45,900 nt of DNA from Arthrobacter sp. Bi26 (GCF_918697925.1 NZ_CAKKMF010000033.1:1-45900), one strand, 5' to 3'; counted from the first letter of the stretch, positions 1-7,957 are shown. Notes: a model not told the origin generated them from the sequence alone. A program made the numbers and translations.

Positions 1-146
1 GCCACGAGTGGACCGACCGGCAGGAACTCGAACTGCGGCATTAGGCCTGCCGCATAGAGCGGCCAGGAGCACCACGAAATCGCGAAGGCCAGGACAAAGA
101 ACGCCGGGAGGCGGTGGCGCTGCAGCCAGACCTTGAAACGAGGCAT
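1..146 (-). CDS. N-terminus of a membrane protein, possibly CPBP-family protease (partial)
   Basis: The reading frame opens at an ATG at 146 on the minus strand and runs off the left edge, giving 48 codons. After a short basic start (MPRFKVWLQRHR) comes a hydrophobic segment (FFVLAFAISWCSWPL) that begins a first membrane helix. The pattern of a basic N-terminus followed by F-x-L-A-F-x-I-S-W resembles the start of CPBP intramembrane proteases, but the catalytic helices (EExxxR, HxxxN/H) lie outside the window. The family call is therefore only a suggestion. On the minus strand the bases just before the ATG (CCTCAGGAGCCGTC) contain an AGGAG ribosome site, which supports this start. Confidence 0.55.
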   Translation of the reverse strand, partial: MPRFKVWLQRHRLPAFFVLAFAISWCSWPLYAAGLMPQFEFLPVGPLV

Positions 147-422
147 GACGGCTCCTGAGGAACAGGGACGAATACGGCTCATTGTCCGCTCGCGGGCGCC
201 CCGAATCCAGATCTGCCGAATCCAGCACTGCCGAAACGGGCATGGCGGCCAAGAGTACTCCGGCGCCAGGCTACTCGCGGGTAGCGGTGAGTTGGTAACT
301 CGCGCGCTCCGCTCGGCCCTGTCATAGTGGGTCACGACACACAGAGTTAACCGGATCCGCTCGCAAAAACCATCATTTCCTTGGCAAAATGCAGGTGGAT
401 CAATTGCTTCTAAAGGAGACCC

Positions 423-1334
423 ATGGGCGCGAACACCGCGGAAAACACCAACCTTCGGCTCAAGGCCGTGCTGGATGTCCTGTCAGAGGAGGCGTGGACT
501 GGCGCGAAGCCGAACGCCGGAGCCGTACTGGGCGAGGCAATCGCACGGGTACCCCTCAACGACCAGGAGTCCGAACTTCTCAGCGGCGGCATTCCCCGCG
601 GCCACAAGACGCTGACCACCGCCACGGCCAAGCTGGTCAAGGCCGGCTGGCTGGTCAAGGGCCGCTCCGGCTGGTCCATCACCGACGACGGCCAGCGCGC
701 CACGGTCGCTTTCGCCGAGCCTGCCGCCTTCGCTTCAGCGCTCGACGCCGGCACTCCGGTTCCGGCGGGCACCCCGCTGCCGTCTGCTCCCGTGGCAAAG
801 CCGGCGAAGCCGGCGAAGGCAGCAAAGACAGCGGCAACGCCGGCCGCCAAGGCCGAGGAAGCGCCGTCGAAAGCCGGCAAGGTTGCCGGCAAGGCCGCCA
901 AGATCGTCGAGGAAGTTGTGGCGCCGGTGGCCAAGGCGGTGCGGAAGCGCAAGCCCGCTGCGAAGGCACAGTCAGCAGAAGCTACGGCAGAAACCGCGGC
1001 AGCGGCAGCCCCGGCCGTCAGCGTCGAAACCATCGAGCAGCCGGAAGCCGTCGCGGTTGCCGGTGACTTCAACGTCCTGATCGGCGCGCCCGCCAACTGG
1101 GCACCGCAGTATGACGAAGCCCAGATGGAACTGGACCAGGCGGACCAGCTCTGGAAGATCGCCGCGGACATTCCGGCCGGCTTCTACACCTTCAAGATCG
1201 CCCTGAACCGCTCCTGGGACGAAAACTATGGTGCGTTCGGCGTCTTCGACGGGCCCAACCACGAGGTCCACCACGGCGGCGGCCTCCTGGTCATTCAGTA
1301 CGATCACCGCACCCGGGACATCGTCCTGCGATAG
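423..1334 (+). CDS. Winged-helix protein with Ala/Lys-rich linker and C-terminal X25 (pullulanase-type) glycan domain
   Basis: The protein has 303 residues and no signal peptide, so it is probably cytoplasmic. Residues 1-100 look like a winged helix: a helix pair, then LTTATAKLVKAGWLVKG followed by a wing-like turn GRSGWSITDDGQRA. Residues ~110-205 form a low-complexity Ala/Lys/Pro linker resembling histone H1-like tails (KPAKPAKAAK, RKRKPAAKAQ). Residues ~210-303 match the X25 domain found beside pullulanases: VAVAGDFN, a WAPQYDEAQMELD strand, IPAGFYTFKIALN and SWDENYG. X25-type domains accompany alpha-glucan enzymes, so glycan binding is a reasonable inference; DNA binding by the N-terminus is also inferred. 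AAAGGAGACCC just before the ATG is a strong ribosome site. A large palindrome follows the gene. Confidence 0.8.
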   Translation: MGANTAENTNLRLKAVLDVLSEEAWTGAKPNAGAVLGEAIARVPLNDQESELLSGGIPRGHKTLTTATAKLVKAGWLVKGRSGWSITDDGQRATVAFAEPAAFASALDAGTPVPAGTPLPSAPVAKPAKPAKAAKTAATPAAKAEEAPSKAGKVAGKAAKIVEEVVAPVAKAVRKRKPAAKAQSAEATAETAAAAAPAVSVETIEQPEAVAVAGDFNVLIGAPANWAPQYDEAQMELDQADQLWKIAADIPAGFYTFKIALNRSWDENYGAFGVFDGPNHEVHHGGGLLVIQYDHRTRDIVLR

Positions 1335-1357
1335 GCACCGACCGCCAATCATCCTGC

Positions 1358-1417
1358 CGACGCGCAAATGACCCTGCGACACCCGAATTCGGGTGACGCA
1401 GGGTCATTTGCGCGTCG
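1358..1417. repeat. 60-nt near-perfect palindrome
   Basis: Two 21-base arms (CGACGCGCAAATGACCCTGC + G and their reverse complement) flank a 16-base perfect palindrome (CACCCGAATTCGGGTG). The only unpaired position is one A/A mismatch on each side. No T-run follows it, so it is larger and more symmetrical than an ordinary intrinsic terminator. It lies 23 bases after the stop codon at 1334 and just before a gene remnant, so it may end transcription, but it could equally be a dispersed palindromic (REP-like) element. Confidence 0.85.
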
Positions 1418-1463
1418 CGGGCGGATTTGCGCATCCTGAGCCCGCCGGACCTAGCATTGCCTC

Positions 1464-1550
1464 ATGGCCACCGTCGAGCTTGCGGGCCTGCGAATCCGCT
1501 ACCAGCGTGCCGGCCACGGGCCACCGCTGGTCCTGCTTGACGGCTGCTAG
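1464..1550 (+). pseudogene. N-terminal remnant of an alpha/beta hydrolase
   Basis: This 28-codon frame reads MATVELAGLRIRYQRAGHGP then PLVLLDGC and stops at TAG. It is a typical opening of an alpha/beta hydrolase: a first beta strand, the R-Y-x-x-x-G-x-G-P-P-L-V-L-L turn, and the point where the oxyanion-hole HGG motif should follow. Here HGG is replaced by DGC and the frame ends, and the next sequence is the unrelated proline-rich gene on the opposite strand. I read it as the surviving 5' end of a deleted hydrolase gene. A functional small peptide cannot be excluded. Confidence 0.55.
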
Positions 1551-1801
1551 AACCGGGTCGGGTCCGGCCGCGGCGGCACCGGGCCGGGATCCGGAATCGG
1601 GAGGGGATTGGGCGTCGGGAACGGACCCGGTGCCGGTGACGGTGTGGGCGCGGGCCCGGGGACCGGCTCAGGCCCCGGAACCGGTGGTGGCGTGACCGGG
1701 CCAGGTTCCGGCGGGAACGGGTCCCCGGGTTCCGGCGGCGGCGTCGTGGGGCCCGGTTCCGGCGGAAACGGATCGGGTTCGGGCGTCGGGGGAATAGTCA
1801 T
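1547..1801 (-). CDS. Small proline-rich protein
   Basis: An 84-residue frame made almost only of Pro, Glu, Gly, Asp and Thr, with recurring P-P-E-P-G-P and P-x-P-E-P-G blocks (for example DPFPPEPGPTTPPPEPG). There is no signal peptide, membrane segment or recognisable domain. The start at 1801 is preceded on the minus strand by AAGGAAGCCAGAC, a reasonable ribosome site. The frame ends across the stop of the hydrolase remnant. Its repeats are simple G/C-rich sequence that could also keep the opposite strand open, so the main doubt is whether it is translated at all. If real, it would be an extended, disordered protein expressed from its own start about 40 bases upstream of nothing else on that strand. 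Confidence 0.45.
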   Translation of the reverse strand: MTIPPTPEPDPFPPEPGPTTPPPEPGDPFPPEPGPVTPPPVPGPEPVPGPAPTPSPAPGPFPTPNPLPIPDPGPVPPRPDPTRF

Positions 1802-1841
1802 GTCTGGCTTCCTTTCTTAGCTGGCGTTCCGGATACGGCAA

Positions 1842-3695
1842 TCACGCGCCGCTGCGCCGGCGCAAGACCAGCAGTTCCCAGGGCCTCAGGCGCATCGCGC
1901 CCGCGGCAGAGCTGCGCACGGCACTCGCGGCTGAACCGCCGTCCCGCGCGGCAGCGCCGGCGTCGGAGGGGTAGTTGCCCAAGACCAGCTCCGCGTCATG
2001 CCAGGTCTGGTCCCCGAGCTGGGCGTCGCGCTCTTCGCCGGAGAAGTTGCCCAGAACCAGAATCTGCGTGCCGTCTGCGGGGCTGCCGGGGGAACCAGCT
2101 GAACCGGAACCAGCCAGGGCCCGGGTGAAGGCGTAGACGTGCGGGTCATCGGGCAGGAGCATGGTGAAGTCCCCGTGCGAGACCACCGGCTCCGCATGCC
2201 GCAGCGCTATCACCTTGCGGTAGAAGCTGTAGACCGAGTCCGGATCATCCATCTGGGCGGCGGCGTTGATGTGGTTGGCATTCGGGTTCACCGCGATCCA
2301 GGGAGCGCCGGTGGTAAACCCGGCGTGCCGGGAGGCGTCCCACTGGACCGGGGTCCGCGCGTTGTCCCGGTTCAGCGGCGCGAGCGCGGCGAGGACCTCG
2401 GCGTCGGTGTGGCCCAGATGGGTGGTGGCTTCGCGGTGGTGGTTGAGGACCTCGATGTCGCGGTAATCGCTGATCGCGCCGAACGTCATGTTGGTCATGC
2501 CCAGTCCCTCGCCCTGGTAGACGTAGGGCGTGCCCCGGTGCAGGTGCAGGATGCCGGCCAGCATCTTGGCTGAGTGCTCGCGGTACTTCCCGTCGTCGCC
2601 GAAGCGGGACACGGCGCGGGCCTGGTCGTGGTTGCCCCAGTACAGGCTGTTCCAGCCGGTCTCGGCCAGGCCTTCCTGCCAGCGTCCCAGGGTCTGCTTC
2701 AGCTCGGTGAGCAGGAGCTTCTTGGGCCGCCATTTGTCGCCCTCCTCCTGGTCCAGCGCCACGTGCTCGAACTGGAACACCATGTCCACCTCGGCCCGGG
2801 CGGGGTCGGTGTACAGGACGGCGTCCTCCACGGTCACGCCGGGCATTTCGCCGACGGTGAGCAGCCCGCCAGTTCGGCTGGCGAAGACTTCCCGGTGCAT
2901 CTCCTGCAGGAACTCGTGCATGCGCGGGCCGTCGATGTAGAACGGGCTGCCGTCGCCAAAGAGCTTGCCGTCCGCGACGGGCCCGTCCGGGAGCGAAATG
3001 TCCTTGGAGATGAAGTTGATGACATCCATCCGGAAGCCGTCCACGCCCCGGTCCAGCCACCAGTTCATCATCTCGTAAACCGCCGCGCGGACCTCGGGAT
3101 TCTCCCAATTCAGGTCCGGCTGCTTCTTCGAGAAAATGTGCAGGTAGTACTCCCCGGTGGCCTGATCGAACTCCCACGCGGGCCCGGAGAACGCCGAGCC
3201 CCAGTTGTTCGGCTCCGCGGCGGCGGCCGCGCGTCGTTGGGAGGCCCGGGCGTCCACCTCCCGGGGAGGCCGCCACCAGTACCAGTCGCGCTTCGGGTTC
3301 TCCTTCGAGGACCGGGACTCCACGAACCAGGGGTGTTCATCCGAGGTGTGGTTGACCACCAGGTCCATCACCAGCTTCATGCCGCGCGCGTGCAGCCCGT
3401 CGGTCAGTTCCCGGAGCTCCTCGAGAGTGCCGAAGAGCGGATCGACATTGCGGTAGTCGCTGATGTCGTAGCCGTTGTCGTCCTGCGGCGAGGTGTAGAT
3501 CGGGGAGAGCCACACGACGTCGACCCCCAGCCGCTGCAGGTAGTCCAGCTTGCTGATGATGCCGCGGAGGTCGCCGATGCCATCGCCGTTCGAATCGGCA
3601 AAGCTGCGCGGATAGATCTGATAGACGACGGCGCGTTGGAACCAGTCGCGGGCAGTCGCCTTTGGTGTTTCCGCGGGGGCTTGTTCGACCGTCAT
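1842..3695 (-). CDS. GH13 alpha-glucosidase / oligo-1,6-glucosidase
   Basis: A 617-residue cytoplasmic glycoside hydrolase of the GH13 (alpha-amylase) clan that should release glucose from maltose-, isomaltose- or trehalose-type oligosaccharides. The (beta/alpha)8 barrel opens with VVYQIYPRSFADSNGDGIGD (residues 24-43). Region I is DLVVNHT (111-117). The expected nucleophile is Asp224 in GFRMDVINF, the acid/base Glu283 in TVGEMPG, and the third carboxylate Asp357 in GNHDQARAVSR. An Ala/Arg-rich insertion of about 15 residues near 147-161 is not usual for the family. The C-terminus lacks the WLQPNN ending of the other alpha-glucosidase in this window. The start at 3695 has GAGG upstream on the minus strand. 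Exact substrate cannot be read from sequence. Confidence 0.9.
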   Translation of the reverse strand: MTVEQAPAETPKATARDWFQRAVVYQIYPRSFADSNGDGIGDLRGIISKLDYLQRLGVDVVWLSPIYTSPQDDNGYDISDYRNVDPLFGTLEELRELTDGLHARGMKLVMDLVVNHTSDEHPWFVESRSSKENPKRDWYWWRPPREVDARASQRRAAAAAEPNNWGSAFSGPAWEFDQATGEYYLHIFSKKQPDLNWENPEVRAAVYEMMNWWLDRGVDGFRMDVINFISKDISLPDGPVADGKLFGDGSPFYIDGPRMHEFLQEMHREVFASRTGGLLTVGEMPGVTVEDAVLYTDPARAEVDMVFQFEHVALDQEEGDKWRPKKLLLTELKQTLGRWQEGLAETGWNSLYWGNHDQARAVSRFGDDGKYREHSAKMLAGILHLHRGTPYVYQGEGLGMTNMTFGAISDYRDIEVLNHHREATTHLGHTDAEVLAALAPLNRDNARTPVQWDASRHAGFTTGAPWIAVNPNANHINAAAQMDDPDSVYSFYRKVIALRHAEPVVSHGDFTMLLPDDPHVYAFTRALAGSGSAGSPGSPADGTQILVLGNFSGEERDAQLGDQTWHDAELVLGNYPSDAGAAARDGGSAASAVRSSAAGAMRLRPWELLVLRRRSGA

Positions 3696-3831
3696 GGGGG
3701 ACTCCTCAGCTGGTCCTGCAGGCTATCGGGACAGCGCGTTGCTGACCCGCCAACGTCTGATTATTGACCAGTTGGAGAGGGGTGGGAAGACCTGCCCGCT
3801 CCTGCTGTCCGGCCGGGCTGTCCGGACTTGG

Positions 3832-5073
3832 CTAGTTCTGCGAGGCGATGGCGTTATCGCGGTCCTCGAAGACGTCCTCGCCGGGACCGGAGAAGGCTTT
3901 GGAGCGCTGGATCGCCTCGATGGACCCGGTGAACAGCTGGGAGTCCTGGGGGTCTGCGTGCCGGGGGTGCTCGCCAGTGGCAGCATCCTTGCCCGGTCGC
4001 TTGGATTCCGTCCCGGCGTCGAACGCGGCGGATCCCACCGCCGACGGCAGCGTTTCCAGGCGCACGTGGGGGAGCGCCGTCGGGTGGTCCTGCTGCAGGA
4101 ACAGCACCAGTTCCTCACGGATCAGGCAGCGGAGGTCGAACAGGGAGGCGCTGTCCGCGGCGCTGACCAGGATGCGCACCCGGACAAAGCCGGCGGTGGC
4201 GTCCGTGATCTGCAGGATCCCCACCCGCTTGTCCCACAACGGGGTCTCGGCCAGGACCTTCTTCAGCTCGCCGCGCATCGCCTCGACAGGAGCGCGCCAG
4301 TCGAGGTCGAACTCCACGGTGCCCATGACCTCGGACTGCCGCCGGGTCCAGTTCTCGAACGGGGTGGTGGTGAAATACGTCGAGGGCAGGATCAGCCGGC
4401 GGTCGTCCCAGATGTGGACCACCACGTAGGTCAGGGTTATCTCCTCGATCCGGCCCCATTCCTTCTGGACCACCACCACATCGTCCACCCGGATCGCGTC
4501 CGTGAAGGCGAGCTGGATGCCGGCAAAGACGTTCACCAGGGAGGTCTGCGCGGCGAGGCCGGCGACAATCGAGATCACGCCCGCGGAGGCAAGGAGCCCT
4601 GCGCCGAGCGCCTGGATCGCGGGGAACGTCAGCATCATGCTGCCCAGGGCCACCACCACGATCAGTGCGACGCCGATCCGCCGGGCCAGGATCACCTGGG
4701 TGCGCAGCCGCCGGGCGCGGCGGTTGTCCGCGACATCCACCCGGTACCGGGTCAGGACCATCGCCTCGATGATGAGCAGCATGGCGACGGCCAGCCAGGC
4801 CAGGGACGCAATGAGCGCAATCAGCAGCAGATGGTCCAGGCCGTGGCGCCATTCGAGGTCCCCGGTGCTTGTGGCCAGCGCGATCCTGACGGCGATCAGG
4901 CACAGCGACAAGCGCAACGGCAGCCGGGCCACGCGGGACGTCTCGCGCAGTTCGGGCTTGCTGCGGTTGAGCCGGAGCACAATCTTGCGAACCAGCCAGG
5001 ACAGGACGAGCCCGGCAACCACGGCGAGGGCCATGGCCAGGAACGGCATTGCTTGTGTCAGGAACTCTTGCAT
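3832..5073 (-). CDS. MscS-family mechanosensitive ion channel
   Basis: A 413-residue membrane protein. Four or five hydrophobic segments occupy residues ~5-195, and the last (IQALGAGLLASAGVISIVAG) is the Gly/Ala-rich pore helix typical of MscS channels. It is followed by LAAQTSLVNVFAGIQLAFTD and the beta domain (VDDVVVVQKEWGRIEEITL, RRLILPSTYFTTTPFENWTR). Such channels open under membrane tension and release solutes after osmotic downshock. The C-terminal ~75 residues are polar and poorly conserved (HPRHADPQDSQLF). The gene is upstream of the GH13 gene on the same strand with a 136-base gap, and is divergent from the lipoprotein genes. No gene-specific name can be given. Confidence 0.9.
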   Translation of the reverse strand: MQEFLTQAMPFLAMALAVVAGLVLSWLVRKIVLRLNRSKPELRETSRVARLPLRLSLCLIAVRIALATSTGDLEWRHGLDHLLLIALIASLAWLAVAMLLIIEAMVLTRYRVDVADNRRARRLRTQVILARRIGVALIVVVALGSMMLTFPAIQALGAGLLASAGVISIVAGLAAQTSLVNVFAGIQLAFTDAIRVDDVVVVQKEWGRIEEITLTYVVVHIWDDRRLILPSTYFTTTPFENWTRRQSEVMGTVEFDLDWRAPVEAMRGELKKVLAETPLWDKRVGILQITDATAGFVRVRILVSAADSASLFDLRCLIREELVLFLQQDHPTALPHVRLETLPSAVGSAAFDAGTESKRPGKDAATGEHPRHADPQDSQLFTGSIEAIQRSKAFSGPGEDVFEDRDNAIASQN

Positions 5074-5139
5074 TACTTAAGCTCTAGCAAGCTTCCGTGG
5101 GCAATTGAAATCGGAAGGATGTCAACGTGGGTCCGATCA

Positions 5140-5165
5140 CGCCGCTACAGAACGCCGCTACAGAA
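5140..5165. repeat. Tandem 13-bp direct repeat
   Basis: CGCCGCTACAGAA occurs twice head to tail (5140-5152 and 5153-5165) in the 222-base divergent region between the MscS gene and the lipoprotein pair. It may be a duplicated regulator site or just a slippage product. Nothing else in the intergenic region is recognisable with confidence. Confidence 0.8.
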
Positions 5166-5295
5166 GGTGGCGGGCATGGCACGCAGCGGCGGGCTATGGC
5201 ACCCTCCGGCCGCCAACTCGGGACTTTTGGCCCTTGCTTTGGCGTCCAGACGCTCCACAATGGTCGAACCACTTGAATCCCAGGGGGAGGGTGAC

Positions 5296-6042
5296 ATGCG
5301 TCGACTCTCGGCGTTCGGCACGGCAGCATCGGCCGGTTTCTTGGTTGCGGCACTGCTCGGCGCCTGCGGCGGCCCCGCGGGCCCGGGTCCGACGTCGCCG
5401 TCGATGCCCTCTGTGCCCCCGCTGACGTCCGCGCCCGGCGCAACTGATGTTCCGCCGACGGAGGCGCCGTCGACGCCGGCCACGCCCGCGCCGACGGCAG
5501 AGGACTGGAAAACCGTCAAGACATCCGACGGGCAGCTGGAGTTCGACCACCCGGCCGAGTGGACTGTCAAGGACCGCGGCGCCGAGGCCGCGCCCGGCGG
5601 GGTGTTCCTGGAGGTCCTCACCGCGGACGGCAAGTCGCTGGCCACGCTGCGGACCAACGTGGTCACGGGCTCGGAATGCACGCAGCGGATCCCCTACTCC
5701 GTGCTCGATCTGGTGCCCGTTCCGGCTTTGGTCCAGCCAGGGGTTGAGCCGCACTTCATCTTTGAGTTGCGCCTGTATCCGGCAGAGAAGGACCCCATGA
5801 AGGCCAATGTCATGGCCTACGGCATCAGCTCGGCACCGAAGCCGTCCGGGCCAGATGCCTGTCCGATCTTCCATTTCTTCACCTGGCCGCCCAGCGGAGC
5901 GTCGTTCGGAGGCGTCTACAACCCCTTCGACACCAGCCCGGGCAACGAGCCTTTTGTCGACACCCCGGAGGCGTACCTGGAGACCTCCGAATACAAGGAC
6001 ATCAGGAAAATGATCACCTCGCTGCGCCCGGCGGGGCAGTAG
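5296..6042 (+). CDS. Lipoprotein, first of a tandem paralogous pair
   Basis: A 248-residue exported lipoprotein of unknown function. Residues 1-25 form a signal peptide ending in the lipobox LLGAC, which places the mature protein on the outer face of the membrane. A Pro/Ser/Thr-rich tether (residues ~27-70) leads to a globular domain starting WKTVKTSDGQLEFDHPAEW, with later landmarks LRTNVVTGSEC, DACPIFHFFTWPPSG and a C-terminal EYKDIRKMITSLRP. The next gene has the same domain, so the two arose by duplication. The ATG at 5296 was chosen because it is preceded by GGGGGAGGG and begins the signal peptide; the frame stays open far upstream only as a shadow of the MscS gene. The domain resembles PsbP-like/surface lipoprotein folds loosely, and I assign no function. 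Confidence 0.85.
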   Translation: MRRLSAFGTAASAGFLVAALLGACGGPAGPGPTSPSMPSVPPLTSAPGATDVPPTEAPSTPATPAPTAEDWKTVKTSDGQLEFDHPAEWTVKDRGAEAAPGGVFLEVLTADGKSLATLRTNVVTGSECTQRIPYSVLDLVPVPALVQPGVEPHFIFELRLYPAEKDPMKANVMAYGISSAPKPSGPDACPIFHFFTWPPSGASFGGVYNPFDTSPGNEPFVDTPEAYLETSEYKDIRKMITSLRPAGQ

Positions 6043-6057
6043 GGCCGGCCCGGACTG

Positions 6058-6963
6058 ATGGTGAGGCAGCGGCGACGCACAGTGTTTCCGGCTCCGTTTC
6101 GCCCGGCGCTGGTCCTCGCAGCCCTGCTGGTGGCCGGCTGCGGCTCGCCGGTGGTGCCGCCCGCGACATCCGGCGCTGCGCCGGCGCCGGATGCAACGTC
6201 CGGCGGCCCGCCTGCGGGAGACGCTCAGTCGGGAAACACGGAGTCGGGAAACGCGGGGTCGGGAAATTCCCCGCAGGGAGCGCAGGGAACCACGCCGCCG
6301 GAAACAACACCGGGAACGGCTCCGGGGACCACGACGCCGGCAACCTCACCGGCGGCGGTGGGCCCGCCGTCGTCGTCCGGGTGGAAGACGTTCACGACGT
6401 CGGACGGGACGCTGAGTTTCGACTACCCGGCCACATGGGTGATCCGGGACCCGGCGGGGGAGGCGCCGCTGGGCGGAGAGTTCGTAGACGTGGTGAACGC
6501 CGCCGGGAAGCAGATGGCCGCGCTGCGCACGAATGTGGTCACGGGCGCCGAATGCAGCGAGCAGCAGCCGTACCTGCTCATCGATTCGGAGCCGATGCAG
6601 GCCCTCGCCGAACCCGGTGCGGCGGACCAGAATGGGCCGCGTTACGTCTTCGAGGGCCGCGGTGATGCCGCGGCACCGGAAGCTTCGCCGCCCACCTACG
6701 CGTCGTACGGCATCACCATGATGCCGGAGGAGACCGGACCCCTGGCGTGTCCGATGTTCCAGCTTTTCCTCTGGCCGCCCAGCGGTGCGCTGTTCGGCCA
6801 GGCCTACGACCCGGCGAAGAACACGACGCCGGGGGACCCCGGGCTGCCGTATCTGGAGAAGGCGAAGCTCTACGCTGCCACGGCGGAGTACCAGGACGTC
6901 CGGAAGATGATCACCTCGCTCCGTCCCGCCGCCGAGGGGACGGGCACGGAACCGGCGATGTAG
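6058..6963 (+). CDS. Lipoprotein, second of a tandem paralogous pair
   Basis: A 301-residue lipoprotein paralogous to the preceding gene. The signal peptide ends at the lipobox LLVAGC (Cys about residue 29). A long low-complexity tether follows, including a short repeat of the type SGNTESGNAGSGN, and then the shared domain: WKTFTTSDGTLSFDYPATW, LRTNVVTGAEC, GPLACPMFQLFLWPPSG and EYQDVRKMITSLRP. The conserved cysteines in VVTGxEC and the (D/L)AC(P) block suggest a disulfide outside the cell. Only 15 bases separate it from the upstream gene, so they are probably co-transcribed. No clear ribosome site precedes the ATG; a GTG follows directly and is an alternative start. Confidence 0.85.
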   Translation: MVRQRRRTVFPAPFRPALVLAALLVAGCGSPVVPPATSGAAPAPDATSGGPPAGDAQSGNTESGNAGSGNSPQGAQGTTPPETTPGTAPGTTTPATSPAAVGPPSSSGWKTFTTSDGTLSFDYPATWVIRDPAGEAPLGGEFVDVVNAAGKQMAALRTNVVTGAECSEQQPYLLIDSEPMQALAEPGAADQNGPRYVFEGRGDAAAPEASPPTYASYGITMMPEETGPLACPMFQLFLWPPSGALFGQAYDPAKNTTPGDPGLPYLEKAKLYAATAEYQDVRKMITSLRPAAEGTGTEPAM

Positions 6964-7024
6964 GTGCGGCCGGACACTTCTTGGCGGCCGGCTACGGTGC
7001 GGGCACGGCGCGCTGCCAACGTCG

Positions 7025-7288
7025 CTAGACAGCGGGCAGGTGCCGGTGTCGGCGGGCTGTCGGTGCCGGCGACGTGTTCCTGGTGCCGCGCTGCCCGGCC
7101 CACGGGGTGCTGCGGACCTCCCGGATCAGCCCGGTGCCGGCGCACTCGCGCACGGCCATGATCGCGTTCGCCGCCTGGCGTTTGTCGTCGAATGCTGTGG
7201 AAATGGCCAACACGGTCCCGTCGGCGACTATGAGACGGAACCGGACGTTGGATTCCCCGTCCGTGAAGATTTCGAATTGTCCAGCCAT
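7025..7288 (-). CDS. YegP-family (DUF1508) small protein
   Basis: An 87-residue protein with one DUF1508/YegP repeat: GQFEIFTDGESNVRFRLIVA, then DGTVLAISTAFDDKRQAANA and IMAVREC. In this family a beta-hairpin/helix unit carrying a phosphopeptide-like fold is common, but no biochemical activity is established. The ~30-residue C-terminal tail is basic and disordered-looking (RRHRHLP). The start at 7288 was preferred over longer upstream extensions because minus-strand AAAGGACAAGACA gives a good ribosome site and the conserved domain begins immediately afterwards. It stands alone, convergent with the lipoprotein pair. Confidence 0.85.
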   Translation of the reverse strand: MAGQFEIFTDGESNVRFRLIVADGTVLAISTAFDDKRQAANAIMAVRECAGTGLIREVRSTPWAGQRGTRNTSPAPTARRHRHLPAV

Positions 7289-7514
7289 TGTCTTGTCCTT
7301 TCGGGCAGCGGTGGCTGCCGGGAGGGTAAGGCACTTCGGTGTGCTGTTGCCGGGTCTTCGACAAGCTGTTGCAGTGCTGGAACAGCCTTTCGCGAACGTC
7401 GGCCGCCCGGAAAGGGGCAAAGGTCCCTTGGTGTCTGGGCGAAGAGACTTAGCCTGCGGGACCAAACCCCGCATGACCCAAACCAGGGGCGGTGGCGGGC
7501 GCTACATTGGGAGC

Positions 7515-7832
7515 ATGACTGACAAACACCCTGTGCAGTTTCCGGCCGATTCCGGCGAGCCCGTGCGGCTGAACGCGCGGGTGTCCGGTGTGGTGCAGGC
7601 CGTCGGGTTCCGGTACTGGACGGTCCGGAAGGCCGAGGAGCTTGGGCTCAGCGGCACGGTCCGGAACAACTACGACGGCTCCGTGGGCATTGTGGCCGAG
7701 GGGCCGCAGTCCGTGGTGCTGGAGCTGCGTCGCTGGCTGCGCTCGCCCGAGGCGCCCGGCCGGGTGGAGGACGTCGAAGAATCGCTCTCGGCGGCGACGG
7801 GAGAGTTCGGCGGATTCGACGTGGCGTACTAG
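7515..7832 (+). CDS. acyP: Acylphosphatase
   Basis: A 105-residue cytoplasmic enzyme that hydrolyses acyl phosphates to a carboxylate and phosphate. The family signature is present: VSGVVQAVGFRYWTVRKAEE carries the phosphate-binding loop with its conserved Arg, and GTVRNNYDGSVGIVAEG carries the catalytic Asn and the second signature. About 15 residues precede the usual fold start, slightly longer than the ~90-residue family norm. GGGAGC lies directly before the ATG at 7515. The frame is open far upstream, but no family similarity exists there. It appears monocistronic. Confidence 0.95.
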   Translation: MTDKHPVQFPADSGEPVRLNARVSGVVQAVGFRYWTVRKAEELGLSGTVRNNYDGSVGIVAEGPQSVVLELRRWLRSPEAPGRVEDVEESLSAATGEFGGFDVAY

Positions 7833-7957
7833 GGCTCCAGATGTGCTGGGCTGCAGCTGCACTCCGCCGGCCCGAGCTCCCCCGACCCGGGAACGGTAAC
7901 CCGAGCCCGGGGCGAAGGACCCTCGGCAGCGCGGCCTGAGGCGAGTACGGTGTGCCC

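Noticed and set aside
1547..1820. Plus-strand Gly-rich frame opposite the proline-rich protein
   Set aside because: It is the mirror of the same simple repeats and has no ribosome site.
3694..5295. Very long plus-strand frame running through the MscS gene into the lipoprotein gene
   Set aside because: It is the antisense shadow of the MscS gene. The real lipoprotein start is the ATG at 5296 with its ribosome site and signal peptide.
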